Shown here in pieces: positions 1 to 12,360 of a stretch of DNA of 64,000 bases (position 1 is the stretch's first letter; each line of letters opens with the position of its first letter). The translations under genes were made by a program, and so were the position numbers. Source of the stretch: Plantago elongata (lineage: Eukaryota > Streptophyta > Magnoliopsida > Lamiales > Plantaginaceae); contig JAYMSP010000085.1 in NCBI GenBank assembly GCA_036897095.1, positions 1 through 64,000 of the forward strand, given 5' to 3'. The notes under the pieces are model-generated. The model was not told the origin of the DNA and did not search any database. It saw nothing but the letters and a program-made list of their open reading frames with translations.

Positions 1-1913
1 TACTAGTCACCTTTCTGTACTAAAGATAAGTTACATGGTGATTGATCAAAAACACTAAAAGATATTCCTAACAGGCCGTCATTCCAATTCATCAGCATCA
101 TTCATGCTTTCTTTCTCTCTCACCTTGCCGCATCAAATTGAGACCCAACCTAGCAATTGAAAATCCTAAACTGTGTCACTACCTATCCGTAGAGAATCCA
201 GACCTAAATCGAATGATTATGGGGTTGTTGATGCGAAGAAGAAAAGAGAGATAGGGAACCCGATCTCACAAATTATTGGACTAAATCATGATGTTTTGGA
301 CATGTTTGTGATGAGTTAGAGTAGAGGTTTGGATGGGGAGTCGATTCGTGTTGATCTTGGGCTGTTCAGATGGGGTTTAATGGAGTTTGTAAGTTTTCAT
401 AAGTTTCAGGGACTTATTTGAGGTTTTTGAAAAGTACAAACCCTTGCTTTTGGGAATTTGAAGTTTCCAGGGATTCTCCCACAATTTAGTGATGTTCTAT
501 ATATTTCAGTTTTGCCCCACTAGTCCAGAATGCCTATTTTACCCTGATCTAATCCAGAATCTGCTGAAACCGCCATTGCTAAGATATGGTTTCTTTCAGC
601 AAGTTATGTAACAAGTTTTAACAAAGCATAGTTGGTTTGTTAACAATTTGTTAACCTGAGGTCATGTGTTTGAACCCTTGTGGATACATATTTTTGTATC
701 TTTTTATTCCAGCCCCGTTTGTTCCTAAAACATACCATATTGTCCCTAAATGTCCCTAAATCATATTTATACCCTTGCAGCCTTTTAAAACCTATTTTCC
801 TAGCTCCATAAATTACCGTTGTTCCCTTATGACCATACTTTATGTTTTTTGACCTATTGAAATCGCAGTAGAGGTTTGGTGGAGTTTATAAGTGGTGTTT
901 TGGATGATTTGTGGTTAAGGTGACTTTTGGAGATGCGATGAGTAAGATATTAGAGGATTTTGTGGATTATTTGAGATGGACTTGGAATCGTATCGATCTT
1001 GAGGTAAGGGGAACTCTTGACACTTTTACTTTTATTTTCATATTGTAAAGTATAAATGTATTACTCTTGATTGAACAATAAATTGCAGTTATTATATCAA
1101 GAATGGAACTTGGTATAATAGTCTTTTCAAAATAGGATCAAGTATGTACGTCCCATAAATATTTTCCGTGTGTAAACAATTTGTGAAAAATGATTTGATA
1201 AAGCATGGATTATGTGTACGTACATTTATGCTCAACGATATGCCTATGAATTGTTTGGACCCTTATGTGTTAAGGGGTTGTCGTGCTTTAGAGTACTCCC
1301 TTATGTTATGTTTATGACCCGTATGTGTTACGGGGTAATTGTGACCTCCATGTGTTGGGGGTTATGTTTTGTGAAAGCTGGCCTGTGTGCCACCACAGTT
1401 CGTGTGGCCATAGGGTGTATTTGATTCAAGCTATATATATGAAATGTGTACTGTGACATATGTTCCATGCTATGCAAATGATTTTCGACTATATTTGAAA
1501 TATAAAAATGTATGAATGTTTTTTTTTATATGTACTTCATCCAGGTAAAAGTGCCAGGAGATCACCCTTACACCTTTTTTTTAGTAAGTGATCGAACAGA
1601 GGTACTTTGGAATTGAGACGGTAGATGGATGATGGATTATGAAGATTGTTTAGTATATGTTGCATACTCTAGAGTTGTATTTTAGATGATGATATACTTT
1701 GGAGTTGTATTTTAGATGATGATTGTACTGTTGAGATGTTTTATTATGTACTGAGGACTTGTAACTATTGTAAAGAACTTTTAGATGCTTTGTTTATACC
1801 ACTTTGAGATATTATTGTACTTTGAGGATTAAAATTAGGCTTCGTCTTGACGTGAGCCCATCTCACGATAGACGGTCGGTCGTGCCAAAGTGAATTAGTT
1901 TTGGGGCGTGACA
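1..1913. mobile_element. LTR-like end of a Ty3-type retroelement (partial)
   Basis: The stretch ends in GGGGCGTGACA at 1913, the usual terminus of many plant Ty3/gypsy LTRs, and directly abuts coding sequence of a FAR1-type relic. The segment around 1250-1420, with short phrases of the type 'ccttatgtgttaagggg' and 'ggcctgtgtgccacc', resembles chromovirus LTRs. No matching start was found in the window, so it may be a solo LTR or one end of an element continuing to the left. It carries no open reading frame of note. The family call comes from terminal motif and general texture only. Confidence 0.4.
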
Positions 1914-3370
1914 TATCGGGTGTAAATAACCAATGTAATAATATTATTTATGTAGCAACAATACTTTCTGACGAAATGAACGTGTCCTACAGTTGGTTAC
2001 TGAGAACTTTGAAACCTGCAATGGGTGGTAAGGCTCTAGTTCCATTCTCACTGATAAGGATGCTTCCATTCTACGAGCAATTAAAGAAGAATTACCAGAT
2101 ACTAAACACAGAATTTGCTTGTGGCACTTGCAAAGGAACACAACACATCATTTTAAATCCAAGAGAGGTTTTGCACATAAGTTCGGCATTTTAGCAGCTA
2201 CGAAATACAACAATACCGAATTTGAGGCACGCTGGACCGAGTTGGTCGATAAATTCAGAGTCCAACAGGTTCCCTTGGTACGTAAAATTGATGAGAAAAA
2301 GAACTCATGGCTGACGTGTATTTCCACGATGTTTTCTTTGCGAGCATGAGGATTACAGGGCATGTGGAGTCTATAAATTCAATGTCAAGCTAAATTAACT
2401 ATAACTCAGTTCATAGCACGTTTCAACCAAGCTGTGGAAAGGCAAAGGAGTGATTTTATCAATAAGAAAATTGTAACTGAGATGAGAAAGCCAGTAGTTA
2501 GAGCAGAGACTGCGCTATGCGTCCTTGAACGGCATGCTACTGAAATTTGCACAAGGAAAATGTTTAAAGTTATTCATGAAAATATTTCCAAAGAGCATTC
2601 TCACCGTGAAGTTGATCATGTTGATAACAATTGTAAGTTAATATTCCATTTAGTAGATTGTTATTTGCATACAATTTATTATCCAAGTATTGATCAAACA
2701 ACCTGCAAATAGTGAATGTGATTGCGGGACGTTGAAATCTAATGGTGTTCCATGTTCGCATATAATCTCTTGTTTAAAGTTACTAGGATCCCAGATGGAA
2801 GTATCAATAAAAGATGGTTCGTTGAGACTGGAAAGAATTTAAGATTAATGTTTCCGGAGCCCTTTCCCAAAAGAAAATTAGGGCACAGTAATGACCATGC
2901 CGAATTGTACAAGGAGTTTATCACATCAGACAGCTATTGATTAAGGATGACCATGATTTAAGCAATACAGTGGAGTTTTTTAAGGCGCATGACAAATCTA
3001 TAGAAGATGGTATAAGTGCATGGAATGATGACACAAATGGCCCAGATTCCAGTTCAAATCCCAAATCTGGTACACCCAAAGAGAAAAAGTACAACATAAA
3101 TGATACTGGAAAAATTGGTAGCAGAGGTCGTGAATTGAGGAGAAAGCAATATTGTGGGTTCTACAAGTATGACAAATTTACACTTACTCTTTCACACATT
3201 TACGTAACGTTAAATTATTTTGTTGCCATATCATGATTGATTATTATGTCTTGCTATAAGTATTCAGGATAGTTGGACACAACATGATAACCCGTCGGGA
3301 CATTCCGGATAATCAGGACGTACAAAGTGAGTCAAGTGGGAGCGAAGAGGTAGAAGTCTCAGATTTATGA
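1914..3370 (+). pseudogene. FAR1/FHY3-family (MULE-derived) gene relic
   Basis: Fragments in several frames follow the FAR1-related order. First comes the MULE-transposase-like core (GVNNQCNNIIYVATILSDE near 1920, then a DKDASILRAI and CLWHLQ block near 2060-2130). Next is a MESIN-like region near 2370 and a helical segment at 2434-2700. A SWIM zinc finger follows at about 2715-2775 (CDCGTLKSNGVPCSHI-like), and an RGRELRR tail runs to a stop near 3370. FAR1-family proteins are DNA-binding transcription regulators domesticated from Mutator-like transposases. Here the frame is broken several times, and the 5' half is missing, cut off exactly where the LTR-like sequence ends. It is therefore a pseudogene; a decayed MULE transposase is the alternative. 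Confidence 0.7.
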
Positions 3371-4736
3371 ACCAGCTTCCGTTGTGTCTCGCCAAATGCT
3401 TAAAATATAACTTGAACATTATGCATATATATGTACATCCACATGAACGTACAAATGTTTGATGCCTGAACACATATTTATTTGAACTAATGAATTTAAA
3501 ATTTGTACTTGTCTTTGATCTCATCTATGTGTATACACTTGATTCATGTTTTGTATTTTGTATATTTTCTCAGTGAGTTAAGTATTGCTCCCTGGATAAC
3601 AAAGGTTTGCCAGATTGAGAACATCTTTCATTGACAAATCACATGTGCCTATTAGCTTAAAAAATCTACAAGTAAACGATTTTGGTTTTCCCCTTGAAAG
3701 GAGCATCTTTTTTTAGATCCATTGACAGCTGAACCTAGATAACATTCATTACGCATTGACATCTATAGTTAAAATAAATTTAAGCCCAATCGGAGTACAA
3801 CCCCAACAAAAGTACAATGTATCAAGACAGAAGTAAAACTCAAATCCACAAATCAGTCCATAAATTGGTGATTCATTGAGGCTTAATAGGACAAAAAATG
3901 GCAAACGGACTCCGAACAAGCAACTTCAAATGCAACACATACTTTTGGATGCCATATACCATCAAACAATCCAACAAGCACCACAAGAACCCATCATGAT
4001 CACCAAGAGAGCCAGAACTGAATCCAAAATCTTTTTATATTTTATTTGGAGCAATTCTCTAATTTCTTACTGAATAGAAAGCGTAAATCTCGGGGTTTCA
4101 TAAGAGCCCCCGTACAACACTAGTAATGATTTACTACCAAAATTCATAACTTCGACTACTAACCAACTAAGAGTCCAGGAAGTTAGCAAATGATAATAAC
4201 ATACATTGTTAAACAAATTATTCAAAGTTCAGCCAAATACTCCAAGGGGAAGCAGAATAAAAAACAACAAGCTTCTAAAAATCAAACTCAGAACTGACAA
4301 CTTGTTTTCTTGAAACTGATGAGATACTAAGCACTTATAACTACATAAATATCATTCAACATCAGCTTTCGAAATCTAAAAACTTCATCACTTCAATGGA
4401 ATCAAACATACAACAGACACCCCCCTATTACTTACACTAACTGAGCAGAAGCCAGAATGATGAAGATATCCAACTAGATTTCAAAGAGATTACACAAGTT
4501 TTATGACCCCAACAACTGAAATTACAAACTGAAAACTACAAATGCCACAGGATGAAGAAGTAGCTTATATAACATATAACCAATACAAACTAGAAACATA
4601 CTACAGAAGTGGATCTCCATAGAGATACCAAAACAGAGATGAGACCAAGCCAAAACTATACCAAATAAGATTCAGAATAACATCAGAAAAAGAAAAAAAA
4701 GTACAACCAAAGAACTCCTGCATGGCTTTTCTATCT
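3371..4736. other. Intergenic, nothing recognised
   Basis: AT-rich DNA without a coding pattern. Short ORFs here (for example 3876-4073 +) have no recognisable domain. The last few hundred bases lead into the tandem array that starts at 4737. Confidence 0.5.
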
Positions 4737-5550
4737 TTTGTTTTGAAGTGTAAATTTGCAGGAAAATAAAGGAGAACAAAGAGCCATAACTTCACACTTA
4801 TGGGGATCCATGCCTCGTGAAATCCAGGTGCTTACTTTTCACTTGATGCTATCACACTCAAAAAATCAATCTCCCCAAAATAAGCTCAGTGACTTCAAAT
4901 CCACAGACATATACAAAACTAATAATATACCTAATTTTCAGGATAGTAAAAGAATACACAATCCTTATATCATGGGGCCCCTTATATCTTACCAAAAGAA
5001 GGACCCAGAGTTCTGAAACCAGAAAAGATCATTGTCCCAAGGAACACACAAGTTAGTATTCTTTCAAGATAACAACACAATGAATAGATACCTAGTATAG
5101 AGAGCTTGGACTCTCTACAAAAATCATCATCGAAGGAAGGCAATAAGATCATAGAAGATGACCAAGAATGTCACATAAGATTCACAATGTTACAGTACAC
5201 ACTAACTGAACATAACACTAACATAACATAAGCCACATAATTTTGTTTTGAATTGTGAATTTGTAGGAAAAGAACTGAAGGAGAATAAATAACAATAACT
5301 TCACACTTATGGGGATCCATGCCTTGTGAAATCCAGCAGGTGCTTAATTTTCACTTGATGCTACCACACTCACAATGTCCCCAAAAACAAGTCCAGTACT
5401 TCAAATCCTTAGACATAAACAAAACAAAAAATATAACTAAACTTCAGGATAGTTAAAGAATACAGGCCCCTTATGTGATACCAAAAGAAAGGACTCAGAG
5501 TTCTTAAACCAGAAAACATCATTGTCTCAGGGAACAAACAACTTAGTATT

Positions 5551-8500
5551 TGTGGGGTCCCCAACCGCCCGAAGCGCGGGGATCGATCATTGCCGGATAA
5601 GGGGAAAACCATAACCAGAATATAAAATAAACTTATTTATTAACATAATACTGATAGACTATACAAAGTGTAGGGTAATTGCCGATACATTTGTTTCTGG
5701 AACAAACAAAATACGGTAGTGGAAATGTCTGGCCCGGTTACTAAGCGCCTGGTCATTCTACCCGATCGTTTACCCTGTTCTCGCAATCACTACCTGGGGA
5801 ATGGAAAGAACAAACATGGAAGAGAGGGTAAGTCAAAAGACATAGTGAGTAATATTTTAAAACGAATGAGAAAACAAGCACGGAAACTAATTCAAAATAG
5901 AGTTCACTTTTGACAGGAAAACATAAAACACTTGTCACACAAAACAAATTCCTTATCCTGGATTTTCACAATTTTCACGAACGAGATACCAACCATATAA
6001 CTCCCCTAAATGGCCACGGAGGGCATCTTGACTACCTTAATACTCCTTCGAGGAGCGACCTCGCAGACAAACATAAGACATGCTCAAGTCCATGCTGCCC
6101 GGTACACGGAATGATATCGACCACCTGTGGGTACAGGAGAATATAGCCAAACTGACGGTCCGTTCCGCCCGGCCCAACCATACCAGCTGTCCCTGGGCCT
6201 GATCGAAACAGACAAACAATACCTGAATAGCCACACAGGCGTATCACAGGATGCCATGGAGGCATATCACAGGGTGCCGCAATGGGTTATCAAACATATT
6301 ACCGGGATCGGATCAAACAAACAAAACATAACACTCACGAAGGACCTTATGGTTACTTATTCACAGTTTTCAACAAGTGCCGAACTGGCGATCACAGGAC
6401 TAAACACAATTGCCGAATGGCAGAACACGAGAACAATCACCGGTGCCGGGTGGCAGATGACACTAACAAATAATAGTGCCGAAAGGCGAACAATACAATC
6501 AAGAGTGATGTACGACAAGTATCAAAGGCAAACAAGGGTGCCAAATGGTGGACAACACATCAAACAAAATGCCGGTTGGCGGGTAACGAAGTCCAACACA
6601 AGTGCCAGACGGCGGTCAACAAAGTCAAACGTTGATACCGGATGGCGGAATACAACAATAATCAAGAGTGCCGGATGGCAGAATACAACAATAGATAATG
6701 GTGCCAAGTGGCGAATAACAAGTTAAGGTCAAACAGCAGGTGCCGGTTGGCGATCAATAAATTCAAACAATTCCCGAAGGACGGATACAGAGGACAGACA
6801 CAGGTGCCGAAAGACAGACAGTAAAACTGAACAGACACAGAACACCACATTCGGTTATTAAATCACAAATCATATTAAAGGTCAAAGTCAATCAGAGAGT
6901 CAATGGAATATTGGTAATGTCAGACATTCTACAAGTCCTAAAGTTAGGTCAAATATTATGACTAGGCGTAACTGAATAGAAAAGCTTAACAATAATTTGA
7001 AGGCACATAAATTCCCCAGGGCCTGATGCCGAATAAATACTCACATGGAATAAAAGATAATTGAGGGTCTTCACCTTGAATGAGCTGGTACTCTATGCAA
7101 CTTCGTAATCCTGATACACGGACAATACTACTTAACTTTTTATGCAAGAATAATTATAAATTTTCCGTAAAATTCCCCCAACAACAATCAGAACAAGTAG
7201 TAACAGCTAGAAAAATATTTTATTAATACCTAGTTAATTCCATTTATTTCCAAATTACATTTCTTCGCATGAATCATTAGAGACACCGCAATCATATGTG
7301 ACCTCATAATTTCCTAAACTAATAGAGGTTTCTTATAACTAAACAGTAATCAGATTCAGACCATAACAATCTTGGAGCACTTACACAGTATTTTACTCGA
7401 ATCAACTTAAACCATTTCAAATGGTCATACTCATAGTATTTAAGTGCTCATAAAGTTCCTCCGTATTATCTAAACATGGTTACGACCTACTAGCATCTTG
7501 ATTACTAACTCAACATCTTTCTCATTTACCAGCTTAAGCTCCTCTAACACACTTCATTACTTAAACAGGTCAAACACTTCTTCGCAGCTAGTTATGCAAT
7601 CAAACAAATACACACAATTCCCAACGGACTTCAATCGCATAACACCTATGCGCACAATGAACATTAAAATGCTTACTAACAGGCAGGCTTAAAACTGAAA
7701 TTCCTGCATACATGAAACGATCAACAGTGCTACTCTAGTTATCACTAGAATCAATAGAGGTCGACATCAAAAAAACTAATATGAACAACATATACACAGG
7801 CTCAGTCACATAGTACCTTTCCAATGCACGGTGACAACAAAGAACATGCAGGCAGTAATTCAATACTTCGACAAATCCACAACATACGGGCTAGAACTAG
7901 ATAGCTATGCCTAAACCTTAATCTCCACGACTGTAATACAACTGTGGACAGTTACTCAAACACCCACACAATTACACATACGCAAGCCGTAGACAGCAAC
8001 TCATTCGAATAGAAATGCGTAGATAGCAAACAATTAAATAGTATCTCTCAACAACAATCGAACTAAGCAACAATTTATCATACTGTTCCCCTCCCAACAT
8101 TCGACTGAAATCGAAAAAGGAAAAGGTTACTAACCGGAATCAATCGCGAGCAACGACACTAGTCCGGTGAGTAGGCGCGAGTGAGAGGCAGCGGCGAAAC
8201 GGGCTGAGGGCGAGAGAGAGAGAGAGAAAGCGGGGCAGGGGCTACTGTTTAATTTTTCTGATGGTGTGGTGTGCGACGGGAAGACGACGGGGGAACGGCC
8301 TATTTATAGGCGAGCAAGGCGGCCGACTATGCTTCGTTCCGTCGGAACGCGTCCGCCACGCGTCGTCTCCATCGGCCACGCGTCGATGAGGAGGGCAAAT
8401 TCATCGTTTCCCATGGCTGCTGGGTCGGTGGTGGTGGCTACTTAACAGAGAAGAATTGCGACGGTGGTCGGTGGCTTCTCCAGGAAGGCGGCGAGAAGGA

Positions 8501-8971
8501 TTTAGCCGAAGAAGAAGAGGGAAAAATGGCGGACGGGAAGAATGAATTGAACGGGAAGGGGAAAGAAAGAAGAAGTAATATCAAGGGTACAATTGATATT
8601 TTACCAATATATAAACCTGGTTTCTTCTGGACTCCAAACGGCTCGTAAATAAATTCTGAAAAATACGAACTTGATATCCGGGACGATATTGGACGCGAAC
8701 TAAACTAGAATCAAAAATAATTTTACGAACTTTTATTTTTATTATTTTATTATGAATATATATTAAATAGCAATTTAATGCTACTAGAAGATAACCGGCA
8801 GATACGACCTGGCCACTAATATTCGAATTCAATCCGCTGTTAAAAGTCACTCAATCATGACTTCTCACACCTTTTCAAACTTAAAATAAATAATATATTT
8901 AAATAACCCGTATATAATTGAATATGGTTTGAATCGAACCTCAACCGGGTCCGACTAATTGGGTCGTCACG
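5551..8971 (-). mobile_element. Solo LTR, probable Ty3 Tat/Retand-type (fossil)
   Basis: A 3,421-bp sequence interrupts the second unit of the surrounding array. It is flanked by the direct repeat GTATT (5546-5550 and 8972-8976), and removing it with one GTATT restores the uninterrupted unit. Read on the minus strand it begins with CGTGACGACCC and ends with GGGGACCCCACA. These termini resemble the TGTGACGACCC...CA ends of the very long LTRs of plant Tat/Retand/Ogre elements. A TATA box (TATAAATA, minus strand, 8301-8308) lies about 0.66 kb inside, followed by a GC-rich CT-repeat leader, which fits a U3-R-U5 layout. There is no gag or pol. Perfect target repeats suggest it is not very old, though a solo LTR cannot be dated from its own sequence. 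Confidence 0.65.
6370..6815. repeat. Degenerate ~33-bp minisatellite inside the solo LTR
   Basis: About a dozen units share a core like GTGCCGGATGGC followed by an AC-rich spacer. Examples are at about 6379, 6412, 6443, 6476, 6538, 6571, 6600, 6634, 6668, 6701, 6741 and 6802. Spacing is mostly 30-40 bp. The long plus-strand ORF at 6127-6726 is produced by this repeat and is not a gene. Confidence 0.7.
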
Positions 8972-9823
8972 GTATTCATCCAAGATAACAACACAGTGAA
9001 TAGATACATAGTATAGAGAGCTACGTTTCTCCACAAAAATCATCATCAGAGGAAGGCAATAAGATCATAGAAGTTGACCAAGAATGCCACATCTGATTCA
9101 CAAGGTTATATTACACATAACTGAACAGAACACTAACAGAACATAAGCCACATAATTTTGTTTTGAAGTGTGAATTTACAGGAAAATAAAGGAGAACAAA
9201 GAACCATAACTTCACACTTAAGGGGATCCATGCCTCGTGAAATCTAGGTGCTTAATTTTCACTTGATGCTATCATACTCAAAAATCAATCTCCCCAAAAT
9301 AAGCTCAGTGACTTCAAATCCATAGACATGAACAAAATCAAAAATATACATAAACTTCAGGATAGTTAAAGAATTCACAATCCTTATATAATGAGGCCCC
9401 TTATATCATACGAAAAGAAGGAATCAGAGTTCAGAAACCAGAAAACATCATTGTCCTAGGGAACACACAAGTTAGTATTCATCCAAGACTTAAAGTGGAG
9501 ATAACAACACAGTGAATATATACCTAGTATAGAGAGTTTGGATTCTCTACAAAATTCATCATCAAAGGAAGGCAATAAGATCATAGAAGATGACCAAGAA
9601 TGCCACATAAGATTCACAAGGTTACATTCACAATAATTGAACAGAACACTAACAAAACATAAGCCACATAATTTTTAACTTGGAGAATAACAATGTCCTA
9701 ATCCATTCAATCTGCACATCACAAATCATTTTGAACAAAACATTTTCTTGGATAGCTAACTTAATATACATCATGGAGTGACCATTATAAATCTCAGTAT
9801 ATCATCACGAGGTTCAGCTATTG

Positions 9824-10826
9824 TCACCCAACTATTACACTATCATGTTCTTTTACTTCCACATCTATGTAACAATCACTCTCCTTTAAACCTAATTCCC
9901 TTACTATAATTGTTGCACATCGGTCACCTGCACAAAATGATTTTCTTTTAGCATTGAACTCTTTACCCTCCGACTTGCATCTTCTCAAGTACTCTAACAA
10001 CCAGTATCGATTGCTTTTCCTTTCCAAGAGTTTTGCAGTTTTTATACATTGTTTAGCTTACATTAATCACGCACTCATCACATGAGCTGTGCATTTTGGT
10101 AGACCAGTTATGTGACCCTTCACCTGGATGTGTGCAAGAAAATCTACAAATCTCCGGATAGGAGATGTAAATTGAACATAACCCTTATCATACCCATAAT
10201 CTCTGCGCTTATTAGGGTAACAGGGCCAACCATTATTACGATCCTTGTATGTCAATTTCAGACCGTGTTTTGCACCATAACGTGCGACTTAACTGCAGCA
10301 AACCAACATCATCTCATTTACAATACAGTGTGCACGAATGGCACTTTGTTGGTCATCCTTGCATATCTTTATTAAAGGAGAGGGGCTGTCGCAGTCTTTC
10401 ACGATAATCTTTGGACCATTTATATACTCCCCAATATCATGAGTCACACCTGTCTCCTATCACCATTGTAAATGTGACTTGGCTACTCTAAAAAGGAGTT
10501 TTAGATCAATTACGTATGGTACTTTATCATCTCCATGGTCAATCAGCTTCTCTGCAGCCTCATATGTGAACAATGTTGGAATTATTTTTGACAAAACAAC
10601 ATCATATTCTTCAACTAAGCCTTCATCATTAAGGATGGCTAGCACGGAAACCGTGTTGCAAACTACTCCTTCCTTTAGACTCATCCCTTCCATTGCCAAA
10701 CGACGTGGAAACATTGTGATGGTTTGTGTTGGTAAATGTATTGTGGTTCCCCTCATACGAGCAGTTGTAAATAGTCGGTGATGACAAAGAACTAATGATG
10801 AAGTCAACAGCTAAAGGCTTGATCAA
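9824..10826 (-). pseudogene. RNB-domain exoribonuclease (RNR1/RNase II-like) relic
   Basis: Three minus-strand blocks follow the family order. Block one (about 10807-10460) has RRLAMEGMSLKEG and EGLVEEYDVVLSKIIPT, the RNB region around the active-site loop. Block two (about 10350-10067) has NEMMLVCCS, ARYGAKHGLKL and YVQFTSPIRRFVDFLAH, the conserved SPIRRYxDLLxH motif. Block three (about 10027-9824) has RYWLLEYLRR and LGLKESDCYIDVEVKEHD, like the C-terminal part. Intact plant homologues process organellar rRNA and are about 800 residues long. Here most of the protein is missing, the blocks are in different frames, and one in-frame stop (TAA read at 10291-10289) lies in the middle of block two. 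It is a truncated, non-functional copy of a host gene. Confidence 0.75.
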
Positions 10827-11459
10827 CAGTATAATATCTCCAAAAACATTTGCTAAAAATCTATAGAAAACAAATCTGATTCAATCTCTCGATGCACTTG
10901 ACGCCAATTGAATATGAAACTAATAAATTTTAGTAATCCCTCCCAAACAGATGCAGTAAATATGGCCAACGCCCACCTGCACAAAAGGTGTAGATGTGTA
11001 GTGCTGCATGTGTTCTATCTACTCCAAGTACACATTATCACCTTCCTATACATAATCACCTACGTCCTACAATCCACGATTTGTTGTTAATGCAATCTAC
11101 AATTCCAATAACCGAGATGCACAACAAGATTAGTAGCTTCCCAGAGTGCCATGTAGTAGATCGTACCCACTAGTTTGTGTCACATTGCCCATGACATAAA
11201 CAATTCCATGTATAAAAGTTGTAGAGTAGAACTCCTTGTTGAAGTTAGATATTGCATGGTGCAATACGTATATGATTAAAGGTCCATATAAACCTAATTT
11301 AAATTGTTTTTGTTTTTTTTCCTATAATTTTTATTACTTATTATTTTTTATTCTTTCGAGTAATTAAATGGTATATCGGTGCATTGATTAAATTTAAGTT
11401 ATCACGGTATTAATTGAAACAAGTAACATATTTATTAAAAATTAAGATGCATATGTTTG
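10827..11459. other. Intergenic, nothing recognised
   Basis: AT-rich spacer between the exoribonuclease relic and the dispersed repeat. No coding pattern or terminal repeats seen. Confidence 0.5.
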
Positions 11460-11705
11460 TATTTGTTTACACACAATTGCATGATTTATTAACGATATAC
11501 TTTTTATCGAAATATTATTTCTTAGTAGCTTGTTGCTGGAATATACAAAAGAAGCGCTAAATAAATTGCAAAAATGAAATGACACTTTAACATGACAATA
11601 GTGTATCTTATTACGCAGTTGTTTAAAAAATAGAGAAGAAGTACTAAATAATTTGGTTATTTTAAATGACATTTTTACAGGTGAAATGACACTTTCATGT
11701 TTCAC
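11460..11705 (-). repeat. Copy 1 of a dispersed tandem-repeat family
   Basis: Read on the minus strand, this block has two diverged units containing AAGTGTCATTTCA, a TTTGCAA...GCGCTTCTT core, TATATTC, CAACAAGCTACTAAGAAAT and a terminal ATATTTCG. The same words occur in the same order on the plus strand at 43700-43925. The unit is roughly 80-110 bp. I do not know the family. Confidence 0.6.
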
Positions 11706-11715
11706 ATTGGGGGTT

Positions 11716-11730
11716 TATTATATATATATG

Positions 11731-11776
<46 letters not shown>

Positions 11777-11893
11777 CATATACATATATATATATATACA
11801 TATATATATATGTATATACACACACACATACATATATATGTATGTGTACATATACATATATATATGTGTGTGTGTTTGTGTGTGTGTGTGTGT
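11716..11893. repeat. Compound (TA)n/(CA)n microsatellite
   Basis: Long run of alternating TA with CATATA/TGTATA interruptions, then CACACA and ending in (TG)n. The three overlapping Tyr/Ile-rich ORFs here are simple-repeat artefacts. Confidence 0.95.
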
Positions 11894-11994
11894 TACCTAT
11901 TGGATAATTTTTTGAATCGATCGACCAATCCCAATTACATGTAGCTCATTTTTCTATAAGCGGTGCAAGATTGATAATTATCCAACCAAATGTA

Positions 11995-12360
11995 GTATTT
12001 TAGCTAGCAATGACCTAGTGTAATCAATTTTATCGTACTAAAATCATTATCGTATGTTGTAACCATACCAAAATTGGTATTTTAGCTGGCAAACACCCAA
12101 CATTGAGATGTGAGCATTTTTATCATACTAAAACTGTCACAATCCGTCACAACCACCGATAGGTAGCACTTTTACTAGCCAATCACCTACTATTAAAATG
12201 CGAGTAATTATGTCTAAATAAAATTATCTCCAGTTGTCACGGCTACATGTCGTTGGCACTTTAGTTGGAAATTACCTACCACAGAGATTTCGCTGGCAAT
12301 CACGTACTACTAAGATGCGATAAATTTCATCACCCTACAATCGACACGAGTCATCACAAT
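11995..12360. repeat. Decayed ~88-bp tandem repeat, four units
   Basis: Units start near 11995, 12077, 12166 and 12256 (spacing 82, 89 and 90 bp). Shared words are GTATTTTAGCTGGCAA at the start, then CACCTA-type, a GAGATGTGAG/AAAATGCGAG block, an ATCATACTAAAA block and TGTCACAA at the end. The units are strongly diverged, suggesting an old local satellite or part of a larger repetitive element. Confidence 0.55.

Larger units (their letters stand above)
4737..9674. repeat. Three-copy tandem array of a ~0.5 kb unit, split by a solo LTR
   Basis: Three similar units each begin with TTTTGTTTTG: 4737-5240 (504 bp), 5241-9156 (490 bp once the insert and one target-site copy, 5551-8976, are removed) and 9157-9674 (about 518 bp). 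Shared landmarks are 'cttcacactta-ggggatcca', 'gataacaacacagtgaatag' and 'ggaaggcaataagatcatag'. The copies differ by scattered substitutions and small indels. No protein is recognisable. The unit is not obviously a transposon; it could be a fragment of a non-coding gene or an unclassified repeat amplified locally. Confidence 0.75.

Noticed and set aside
6127-6726. 199-codon plus-strand ORF
   Set aside because: It lies in the degenerate 33-bp minisatellite of the solo LTR; the repeated 'AGWQNT'-like words come from the repeat and match no protein.
11653-11944. Tyr/Ile-rich ORFs
   Set aside because: Translation of a TA/CA microsatellite.
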